10,060 bases of DNA, taken from NCBI GenBank assembly GCA_018815145.1, contig JAHIYL010000137.1, forward strand, positions 1 to 10,060, in the 5' to 3' direction. The translations under genes and the position numbers were made by a program. This document shows positions 5,643 through 10,060 of the stretch, piece after piece. Under the pieces are notes generated by a model. That model worked only from the letters and a program-made list of their open reading frames with translations. It was not told the origin of the DNA and did no database searches. Each line of letters opens with the position of its first letter. Within the stretch, counting starts at the first letter, position 1. This DNA is from Nanobdellota archaeon. GTDB taxonomy: Archaea > Nanobdellota > Nanobdellia > Woesearchaeales > GW2011-AR15.

Positions 5643-5843
5643 GCCTTTTATTTTGTCTCTGAGGCTGGATACTTTCTTTTGGTTCATTTCATCCTTGATC
5701 TGGACGCATTATTTTGTGACAAAATGACCTTTCTGATGTTTTCGAATTATTGTGGCTTGTTTATCGCTGATAAGAGCTCCACAAACAGGAGTGATTACTC
5801 CAAAAACAGAAGTTATTTATATCAGAACTGCTTTTCAGTGTGT
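5643..5843. other. non-coding stretch between repeat copy 1 and the MNT gene, with candidate operator
   Basis: No gene is supported here. The plus-strand frame of the MNT gene is open back to a TTG at 5580, but the peptide has no family resemblance and most of it would lie upstream of the promoter. Just before the TATA element is GGAGTGATTACTCC (5788-5801), 5-bp arms around GATT, preceded by CTCC (5777-5780), which can pair with the same GGAG. This is a candidate autoregulatory operator for the MNT-HEPN operon. Confidence 0.4.
5813..5822 (+). promoter_or_regulatory. TATA box for the MNT-HEPN operon
   Basis: TTATTTATAT centred about 26 bases before the ATG at 5844, predicting a leaderless transcript that starts at this ATG. 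This is the main argument for choosing 5844 over the TTG at 5580. Confidence 0.55.
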
Positions 5844-6419
5844 ATGAAACCTGAAGATAAAGTATATCTTGCATATTTTGAAGCAAAAAAACCAGAGCTT
5901 TATTTCAATGAAATAAAGGGATTGACAGAATTATCAGATAGCTCGCTTGCAAATACTCTAAAAAGACTTGTTTTAGAAAAAATATTGTCTGTAAACAAAA
6001 CAAAATCAAACACATACTACCAAGTAAGAAATAAAAAGCTAATTGCTCTAAAATTTGCAGAGATTGCCTTGAGAAAATTCAACAACTTAAATAGAGGGGT
6101 AAAAATTCCATTACACAATTTTTTAGAAAAAACATCTCAAAATCATTATTTAGTTATATTATTTGGTTCAGCATCACGCAAAGAAGAAAAAAAAGGAAGT
6201 GATATTGACATTTTGATAATAGCTGATAAAAAACAAGATTTTGGCGCAATCAAAAAAGAGGTTGATGCATTATCAAACTACAATTTAAACATCTTTACTT
6301 GTTCAAGATATGCTTTTCTAAACAATAGCGATCATATCATAATTCAAGCTAAAAAAACAGGTTTTCCCATAAAAGGAGAGCAAAATTTCTATGAGGTGTT
6401 AATTAATGAAAATTTCTGA
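5844..6419 (+). CDS. MNT-type minimal nucleotidyltransferase with N-terminal winged helix (antitoxin)
   Basis: Partner of the HEPN protein encoded next. With the start at 5844 it has 191 residues. Residues 1-75 look like a winged helix-turn-helix (LYFNEIKGLTELSDSSLANTL..., wing NTYYQVRN). Residues about 95-180 form a DNA polymerase beta-like nucleotidyltransferase with the motif LFGSASRKEEKKGSDIDILI: G108-S109, ten residues, then D120-x-D122, the exact GSx10DxD signature of MNT antitoxins. Known MNT antitoxins silence HEPN toxins by transferring AMP to them. The usual third carboxylate strand reads LNIF with Asn, so activity may be reduced or another residue may serve. It overlaps the HEPN gene by 14 bases, with that gene's GAGGTG inside its 3' end. 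The fused DNA-binding domain suggests it also represses the operon. Confidence 0.87.
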   Translation: MKPEDKVYLAYFEAKKPELYFNEIKGLTELSDSSLANTLKRLVLEKILSVNKTKSNTYYQVRNKKLIALKFAEIALRKFNNLNRGVKIPLHNFLEKTSQNHYLVILFGSASRKEEKKGSDIDILIIADKKQDFGAIKKEVDALSNYNLNIFTCSRYAFLNNSDHIIIQAKKTGFPIKGEQNFYEVLINENF

Positions 6420-6909
6420 CTATTTCCTAAACAAAGAACTTCTTGATAACCAAATTGAGTTCTATAAACAGAAAAAACAACTAAGAAAAATAGAGAAGAA
6501 CAACGAACTCGTCCAGGCATACTTAGCAAAAGCAAAACACAACATGGAATTCTTCACACTAAACGAGGACAAAACAAAATTCAACGATTGGCTTATCGTC
6601 ACATTATATTACGCATTGTACCATTCTGCACTTGCATTGGTAACAAAAAAAAGTTATACATCTAAAAATCATACAGCAACATTGCTATTCCTCATAAAAT
6701 ACTATTCAATAAGACAGGAGGAAGCAGAACTGATAAATGAATTATCAATAAGCAAAGAGGATGCAGAACTTTACACCGACCTAAAAACAGATCGGCACAA
6801 CGCAAGCTATGAAACAAGAATATTATTCACAAAAGAAAAAATACAGGAGTACAGAACTGCTGTAATAAATTTTATACAAAAAACAGAAGAAATCATTATA
6901 CAAGATTGA
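6406..6909 (+). CDS. HEPN-domain protein (UPF0332-like), toxin partner of MNT
   Basis: The 167 residues form a helical bundle of the HEPN type, with an N-terminal lysine-rich coiled-coil-like segment (about 10-45). The core has LYYALYHSALALVTKKSY (67-84) and KNHTATLLFLIKYY (87-100), and then R130-H-N-A-S-Y135, corresponding to the conserved R-x4-Y turn of UPF0332 HEPN proteins. Catalytic HEPN RNases carry R-x4-6-H; here the position four after Arg is Tyr and the His follows Arg directly, so RNase activity cannot be assumed. GAGGTG (6393-6398) sits 7 bases before the ATG, and the gene overlaps the MNT gene by 14 bases. The operon's inverted repeat and T-rich tract begin at its stop codon. Confidence 0.85.
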   Translation: MKISDYFLNKELLDNQIEFYKQKKQLRKIEKNNELVQAYLAKAKHNMEFFTLNEDKTKFNDWLIVTLYYALYHSALALVTKKSYTSKNHTATLLFLIKYYSIRQEEAELINELSISKEDAELYTDLKTDRHNASYETRILFTKEKIQEYRTAVINFIQKTEEIIIQD

Positions 6910-6995
6910 TAATTGGATGCGCAGATGATATTATTGGCCAATCTTGTCCAATACTGGCCAAATCAGGCCAATTATCATTCTTTTTTATTTTATTC
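6907..6995 (+). terminator. candidate terminator with large stem and T-rich tract after HEPN
   Basis: TGATAATTGG (6907-6916), beginning with the HEPN stop codon, is perfectly complementary to CCAATTATCA (6968-6977), and a T-rich tract (6978-6995) follows. Archaeal termination needs mainly the T-tract, so the end of transcription here is plausible. The loop holds the GGCCA array. Confidence 0.5.
6932..6972. repeat. four tandem TGGCCAA-like units with exact 10-bp spacing
   Basis: GGCCA (6936-6940), GTCCA (6946-6950), GGCCA (6956-6960) and GGCCA (6966-6970) start exactly 10 bases apart, with A-rich flanks; the first forms the palindrome ATTGGCCAAT. Ten-base spacing puts every unit on the same face of the helix, as for an array of protein-binding sites. 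The function is unknown. Confidence 0.75.
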
Positions 6996-7020
6996 TTAGT
7001 CATATGGTGTTCTTTCTTTA

Positions 7021-7111
7021 TTTCTCATATTTAAATGTTTCGGTTTATTTGTCACTGGGGAGTGGGATTTTCAATGATTCTGCCTGTATTTTCAGTTCTG
7101 GTGGAAATTCA
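7021..7111. repeat. 91-base imperfect direct repeat, copy 2
   Basis: Counterpart of 5552-5642. It keeps the minus-strand TTTAAATA-TGAG promoter-like element. A minus-strand ATG at 7001-7003 sits at exactly the position equivalent to the start codon of the 4371-5534 gene (18 bases beyond the repeat edge, ATATGAC in both). It opens only a 34-codon frame running antisense to the HEPN 3' end, so no gene is called. Confidence 0.9.
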
Positions 7112-7132
7112 TCGGTTTTTGAGAGAGAAGAG

Positions 7133-7140
7133 TTATAATT
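7133..7140 (+). promoter_or_regulatory. TATA-like element for the RelB/RelE operon
   Basis: TTATAATT. A start near 7162 would leave a leader containing AGGAGGT (7171-7177). A second AT-rich candidate, TTTTTATATTT at 7148-7158, is also possible but would put the start after the Shine-Dalgarno. Confidence 0.4.
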
Positions 7141-7184
7141 AAGAACATTTTTATATTTCAAGGACACCACAGGAGGTAATGGCT

Positions 7185-7346
7185 ATGTCAATAGAAGCAA
7201 TGGAAGCAGAAATCCTAGAATTGAAGAAGGATATGAAACTCATTAAGAATGTGCTTTCAGAGAGTGATGAACTCAGTGACCAAGCCAAAAAGGCTCTCAA
7301 AGCAGCCAGGGAGACTCCTGAAGATCAATATGTTGACTTCAAATGA
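7185..7346 (+). CDS. small RelB-like antitoxin
   Basis: A 53-residue protein lying directly before the RelE-type toxin. The sequence (MSIEAMEAEILELKKDMKLI, then SESDELSDQAKKALKAARET, then YVDF near the end) is charged and helical, with a possible leucine/isoleucine-patterned dimerisation helix in the first 25 residues, like short archaeal RelB-type antitoxins that accompany ParE/RelE toxins. AGGAGGT (7171-7177) is the best Shine-Dalgarno in the window, 7 bases before the ATG at 7185 but only one base from the in-frame ATG at 7179, so 7185 is preferred. The stop overlaps the toxin start in an ATGA (7343-7346), giving translational coupling. The protein has no recognisable DNA-binding domain. 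Confidence 0.8.
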   Translation: MSIEAMEAEILELKKDMKLIKNVLSESDELSDQAKKALKAARETPEDQYVDFK

Positions 7347-7603
7347 GTTATTCTATTAAGTTACATCCTTCTGTGAATAAATTCTTACGTAAATGTCCTG
7401 GAAATTTGGCTGATCGAATTGCAGCAAAGTTTCGATTATTGACAGTAGATCCATTTATGTTTTTGGAATCATTCTCTGAATCCAAGGTGTATAAATTAAG
7501 AATTGGAGATTATCGTGCCTTGGTTGATGTGGACACTAATAGGAAGATTATTTTTATTAGGCTTATTGAATATCGACGACGAATTTACAAAAAACTAAAA
7601 TAG
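7343..7603 (+). CDS. relE: RelE/ParE-superfamily toxin
   Basis: Toxin of a type II pair. The 86 residues have the usual RelE layout: SIKLHPSVNKFLRKCP at the N-terminus, two helices to about residue 34, DPF at 36-38, then the beta-sheet core VYKLRIGDYRALVDVD (49-64), KIIFIRLIEYR (68-78) and a short tail RRIYKKLK. R53, R58 and the C-terminal R78/Y82 lie where RelE enzymes keep the basic and aromatic residues that act on ribosome-bound mRNA. The usual HR near the end of the last strand reads EYR, so the active site is not canonical. Sequence alone does not separate a RelE mRNA interferase from a ParE-like toxin. Confidence 0.87.
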   Translation: MSYSIKLHPSVNKFLRKCPGNLADRIAAKFRLLTVDPFMFLESFSESKVYKLRIGDYRALVDVDTNRKIIFIRLIEYRRRIYKKLK

Positions 7604-7608
7604 ATATC

Positions 7609-7617
7609 TATATATAT
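7609..7617 (+). promoter_or_regulatory. TATA box for the zinc-finger/AbrB gene
   Basis: TATATATAT centred 26 bases before the ATG at 7639, predicting a leaderless message and separate transcription from the RelE gene 35 bases upstream. Confidence 0.5.
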
Positions 7618-7638
7618 GATTAGATATTTATTCTGTTT

Positions 7639-7968
7639 ATGAAAAGATTCATGCAAACATGCTACAAATGCAATTGTGATGTGAAGCCATCAAAGGTCAA
7701 AAGAGAGGGAATTGAATTGAATTGTATGCATTGTCCTGAATGCAATGAGGATTATTTTACCTCAAGTGAACTCATCAAATTTGATATCTTAACAGGGAAA
7801 CGAAAGAACATCAGGAAATTTGGGACCCTCGGAGATTCCACAATTATGCGTATTCCAACACACATCCTGAAAGCATATAAGATCAAGCCAGGAGACTATG
7901 GTGTTTTTGAAGAGAAGAGTGAAGGTATTCTGATTAAAACAGTCCCTGCTAAAGAAGTCAAAGCATAA
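7639..7968 (+). CDS. zinc-finger plus AbrB/SpoVT-like protein (possible antitoxin or regulator)
   Basis: A 109-residue protein with two parts. Residues 1-48 carry C8-x2-C11-x-C13 and C29-x2-C32-x2-C35, with ELNCMHCPECNEDYFTSSEL similar in layout to the zinc-binding N-terminal domain of MqsA/YgiT-type antitoxins. Residues about 62-103 (GDSTIMRIPTHILKAYKIKPGDYGVFEEKSEGILIKTV) form a swapped-hairpin AbrB/SpoVT fold, a DNA-binding domain common in antitoxins. MqsA proper has a helix-turn-helix C-terminus, so this is a different combination. No MqsR-like toxin is adjacent; the RelE gene upstream already has its antitoxin. It may be a solitary regulator, or an extra control layer for the neighbouring operon. 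The ATG at 7639 fits the TATA spacing; M5 is an alternative. Confidence 0.75.
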   Translation: MKRFMQTCYKCNCDVKPSKVKREGIELNCMHCPECNEDYFTSSELIKFDILTGKRKNIRKFGTLGDSTIMRIPTHILKAYKIKPGDYGVFEEKSEGILIKTVPAKEVKA

Positions 7969-7973
7969 AAACC

Positions 7974-7983
7974 TTTATAAATA
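7974..7983 (+). promoter_or_regulatory. TATA box for rpoL
   Basis: TTTATAAATA preceded by AAAACC, a BRE-like context, starting 6 bases after the previous stop codon and centred 27 bases before the rpoL ATG (leaderless). The same AAAACC-T-run-AAATA layout recurs before the AMMECR1 gene. Confidence 0.65.
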
Positions 7984-8005
7984 CCCTATTTCTCCCACAG
8001 ACAAT

Positions 8006-8284
8006 ATGGAAATCAATGTTTTAGAGTCTACAAATAAGAGGCTTGTGTTTGAGCTGAAAGACGCAGATAACACATTCTGCAACATACTAAAAAAGCAGCT
8101 TAATGATGATAAGGCTGTTCTTGTGGCTACATATTCTATTAGGCATCCACTTGTTGGAGTACCTAAGTTCATCATTGAGACAACCACAAAGACCCCTAAG
8201 AAAGCATTAAATGATGCAATTTCTGGTCTTACAGAGACAAATAAGGATTTCTTGGCTAAGTTCAAGAGACAGGTCACCAAATAG
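8006..8284 (+). CDS. rpoL: RNA polymerase subunit Rpo11 (RpoL)
   Basis: Small assembly subunit of the archaeal RNA polymerase, equivalent to eukaryotic Rpb11/AC19. It pairs with Rpo3 (RpoD) to form the platform that replaces the bacterial alpha dimer. At 92 residues it has the normal length. The family pattern is clear: an N-terminal strand (MEINVLESTNKRLVFEL), DADNTFCNILKKQL (19-32), the core YSIRHPLVGVPKFIIET (43-59), and a C-terminal helix (KALNDAISGLTETNKDFLAKF). It has its own strong TATA box and no Shine-Dalgarno, so translation should be leaderless. AMMECR1 begins 40 bases later with a separate promoter. Confidence 0.95.
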   Translation: MEINVLESTNKRLVFELKDADNTFCNILKKQLNDDKAVLVATYSIRHPLVGVPKFIIETTTKTPKKALNDAISGLTETNKDFLAKFKRQVTK

Positions 8285-8296
8285 AGCCAAAACCTT

Positions 8297-8304
8297 TTTA
8301 AATA
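8297..8304 (+). promoter_or_regulatory. TATA box for the AMMECR1-prenyltransferase operon
   Basis: TTTAAATA preceded by AAAACC and a T-run, centred about 25 bases before the ATG at 8325. It predicts a leaderless message and supports 8325 over the upstream start at 8211. Confidence 0.6.
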
Positions 8305-8324
8305 ATTGCTCTCTAGCTATACCT

Positions 8325-8867
8325 ATGGAAGAAGCAGATAAATCCATTCTATTAACGCTTGCAAGGGATAGTATCACCACTTATTTCAAAGAAGAAAAGC
8401 CAGATATCTCAAAAGCAAAACATCTCAACCAGAAATTGGGTGTATTTGTAACCCTACACAAAAAGGGCGATTTGAGAGGTTGTATTGGTTTTCCTCATGC
8501 AATCCACCCACTATATCAAGGTGTTATTGAGGGTGCAAGAAGCGCTGCTTTTGGAGACCCAAGGTTCCCACCCTTACTTGAAACCGAGCTTAGTCACATA
8601 GACATTGAGATTAGTGTTCTTACAAAACCTACACGTATTCATGTAAAAAGAGCTGATGATTATCTTAAAGAGATTAATGTCGGACAGGATGGTCTTATAA
8701 TCAATAATGCCGGACTTTTGCTCCCCCAAGTTGCAACAGAGCAGGATTGGACAGCAGGACAGTTCCTGAATGCCATCTGCCAAAAAGCAGGCATGCCATT
8801 TGATGCCTGGCGAGATCTGGAAAATCATCTGTATAAGTTCCAAGCAATTATTTTCAACGAAAAATGA
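8325..8867 (+). CDS. AMMECR1 family protein
   Basis: A conserved protein of archaea and eukaryotes, some of it linked to MEMO-family proteins; its biochemical role is not settled. With this start it has 180 residues, a usual length. The hallmark LRGCIG motif is at residues 50-55 (DLRGCIGFPHAIHPLYQGVIEGARSAAFGDPRFPPL), followed by ELSHIDIEISVLTKP (88-102) and the conserved C-terminal GLLLPQVA...WTAGQFL. The frame is open to 8211, but that extension lies inside rpoL and upstream of the TATA box, so it is rejected. The stop overlaps the ATG of the prenyltransferase in an ATGA, so the two are co-translated. No functional link between them is known. Confidence 0.92.
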   Translation: MEEADKSILLTLARDSITTYFKEEKPDISKAKHLNQKLGVFVTLHKKGDLRGCIGFPHAIHPLYQGVIEGARSAAFGDPRFPPLLETELSHIDIEISVLTKPTRIHVKRADDYLKEINVGQDGLIINNAGLLLPQVATEQDWTAGQFLNAICQKAGMPFDAWRDLENHLYKFQAIIFNEK

Positions 8868-9889
8868 TCAAAGAATTCTTGAAAAAGAATCAAAAGAAAT
8901 ATGACCAGACTATAGAGCAGTATTTTCCTAAAAAAATAACAAAATCATTTCTTGAAAAGAATTTTGGTCCAGGTGATTATGACCTGGGCGCAATCAATAA
9001 ATGTCTAACCACTCCGATCTGGAATTATTTTGAACAAGGTGGGAAACGATTGCGACCTGCATTATTCACACTAGTACTTGGTTGTTACAAGGATCCAGAA
9101 CCATTCATACAATACAGCATTATTGCTGAACTCATACACAACGGAAGCCTGGTTGTTGATGACATTGAAGACAATTCTGATACGCGTAGAGGTCATCCAT
9201 GCATGCACAAGAAATTTGGACTTGACGTTGCAATTAATGCAGGCAATGCAATGTACTTATTGCCATACTTTATTTTGGACAAAGCATCAGAACATCTGAA
9301 ATCTGAAATCTATCATCTGATCAATAAGACATTATTCATGCTCCACATGGGGCAAGCAACAGATATTCATTGGCACAATAATCCACAACCTTTGCAGGAA
9401 GAAAAATACTTGCAGATGTGCAGGATGAAAACAGGAATGCTCACAGGTTTTTCTTGCAGAATGGCAGGCTTAGTCGGTGAGATCAAGGATTTGGATGCTC
9501 TAGAAAACTTTGGACGTGCAATTGGAATTGCATTCCAGATAAAAGATGACATCCTAAACATAGAGGGTGGTGATAAGTGGGGAAAAGATTTTGGAGATGA
9601 TATAAATGAGGGCAAGATGACACTTCTGGTCATCCACACTCTGGACACAGCCCCAAAAAAGGATACAAAGAGACTTACAGAAATACTAAACTTGCACACA
9701 AATGACAAAAAACTAATCAATGAAGCAATTGACATAATCAAGAAGCACGGTGCAATCGATTATGCCAAAAAAAAGGCAGAAAAAATAATAACTCAGAGCT
9801 GGAAAGATGTAGAACCAATCCTGCCTGAGTGCAAGAATAAAAAAATTCTCAAAGAGCTTGTTGACTTCTTGGTTGATAGGGAATTCTAG
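8864..9889 (+). CDS. trans-polyprenyl diphosphate synthase, geranylgeranyl diphosphate synthase-like
   Basis: Condenses isopentenyl diphosphate onto an allylic primer to make the C20 (or longer) chain used for archaeal ether lipids. The 341 residues carry the family marks: GGKRLRP (59-65), the first aspartate-rich motif DDIED (99-103) in LVVDDIEDNSDTRRGHPCMH, MKTG (188-191), and the second motif FQIKDDILN (224-232) followed by KDFGDDINEGK (241-251). Two details resemble eukaryote-type (type III) GGPP synthases: DDIEDNS in the first motif and Asn for the last Asp in the second (DDILN). The residue five before the first motif, often aromatic in archaeal type I enzymes, is Gly (G94), so chain length may be set elsewhere or be longer. 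It is coupled to AMMECR1 by a 4-base overlap and ends 4 bases inside a convergent gene. Confidence 0.92.
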   Translation: MIKEFLKKNQKKYDQTIEQYFPKKITKSFLEKNFGPGDYDLGAINKCLTTPIWNYFEQGGKRLRPALFTLVLGCYKDPEPFIQYSIIAELIHNGSLVVDDIEDNSDTRRGHPCMHKKFGLDVAINAGNAMYLLPYFILDKASEHLKSEIYHLINKTLFMLHMGQATDIHWHNNPQPLQEEKYLQMCRMKTGMLTGFSCRMAGLVGEIKDLDALENFGRAIGIAFQIKDDILNIEGGDKWGKDFGDDINEGKMTLLVIHTLDTAPKKDTKRLTEILNLHTNDKKLINEAIDIIKKHGAIDYAKKKAEKIITQSWKDVEPILPECKNKKILKELVDFLVDREF

Positions 9890-10060
9890 TCTACCTTTGC
9901 ACTTGTTAGTCTTCCCTCAACTTGGTGTGATATTCCATCCTTTGTATACGCAATATCAAAACCACTACTGAATGGTTTGCTCTTCTCTATTGGTACCACT
10001 GTGCATGTGAATGTTTGCGCTTTACCATTAGCCCATTCACTTAGTTTAGGTTCACACTCT
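9886..10060 (-). CDS. C-terminal fragment of a probable extracellular protein (cut by window end)
   Basis: Only the last 57 codons are present; the reading frame runs off the window at 10059. The visible part (ECEPKLSEWANGKAQTFTCT, then SGFDIAYTKDGISHQVEG, ending LTSAKVD) is strand-rich with two cysteines and looks like one immunoglobulin-like or other beta-sandwich domain, as found at the ends of archaeal surface proteins. The pattern is coherent and the stop TAG (9886-9888) overlaps the prenyltransferase stop, the same packing as the two other convergent pairs here. No family can be named from this fragment. Confidence 0.6.
   Translation of the reverse strand, partial: ECEPKLSEWANGKAQTFTCTVVPIEKSKPFSSGFDIAYTKDGISHQVEGRLTSAKVD

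Noticed and set aside
5580..5843. 88-residue N-terminal extension of the MNT protein from a TTG start
   Set aside because: It lies upstream of the TATA element, starts inside the 91-base repeat, and has no resemblance to the family. The ATG at 5844 fits a leaderless start.
6907..6995. A CRISPR-like array from the regular GGCCA repeats
   Set aside because: The units are only 10 bases with no spacers; nothing resembles CRISPR repeats, and no cas gene is present.
7001..7003. Minus-strand start codon in repeat copy 2 opening a 34-codon frame
   Set aside because: The frame is short, antisense to the HEPN 3' end, and unlike the secreted protein it would parallel. It is kept only as a sign of duplication.
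7975..8280. 101-codon minus-strand frame antisense to rpoL
   Set aside because: rpoL is unmistakable on the plus strand; this frame is its mirror.
8211..8324. 38-residue N-terminal extension of AMMECR1
   Set aside because: It falls inside rpoL in another frame and ahead of a good TATA box.

Overview
The window looks like a compact, AT-rich archaeal genome, most likely a DPANN-type lineage (Woesearchaeota/Pacearchaeota-like). The archaeal calls rest on an Rpo11/RpoL subunit, an archaeal A24 prepilin peptidase with the archaeal C-terminal extension, a tRNA interrupted by two introns that fold as bulge-helix-bulge (BHB) motifs, a DUF217-type VapB, and TATA boxes about 25-27 bases before start codons with little or no leader. 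The DPANN placement is inferred from gene style and is the least certain part.

Layout. 1-1252: a small winged-helix regulator, then a membrane prepilin peptidase. 1249-1877 (minus): a vapBC toxin-antitoxin operon, convergent with the peptidase and headed by a symmetrical operator candidate overlapping the vapB start codon. 1981-2116: tRNA-Val(UAC) with a 48-base D-loop intron and a 15-base anticodon-loop intron. 2210-2237: a second, orphan copy of the 3' end of this tRNA (T-arm, acceptor strand, and this time CCA) preceded by a strong hairpin. 2320-4377: a 685-residue secreted, cysteine- and sequon-rich protein of unknown function. 4371-5534 (minus): a second secreted protein with a carboxypeptidase-regulatory-like domain and a region resembling a degenerate metzincin. 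5552-7111: a module bounded by two 91-base direct repeats (about 88% identical) that enclose an MNT-HEPN toxin-antitoxin pair. 7185-7603: a RelB/RelE-type pair whose 53-residue antitoxin is easily missed. 7639-7968: a zinc-finger plus AbrB-like protein. 8006-9889: housekeeping genes rpoL, AMMECR1 and a geranylgeranyl diphosphate synthase-like prenyltransferase. 9886-10060 (minus): the C-terminal end of another gene, probably extracellular.

How it works together. Housekeeping genes (transcription, tRNA, isoprenoid lipids, pilin processing) lie at both ends. The middle is accessory: two secreted proteins, three complete toxin-antitoxin pairs of different families (VapBC, MNT-HEPN, RelBE) plus an orphan AbrB/zinc-finger protein, and traces of duplication or integration (tRNA 3'-end repeat; 91-base repeats). 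Packing is tight: three convergent pairs overlap by 4-7 bases at their stop codons, and co-oriented pairs overlap by 4-14 bases.

The parts most worth a second look are the doubly interrupted tRNA, the orphan tRNA 3' end, the repeats around the MNT-HEPN pair, and the 10-bp-periodic GGCCA array after the HEPN gene.
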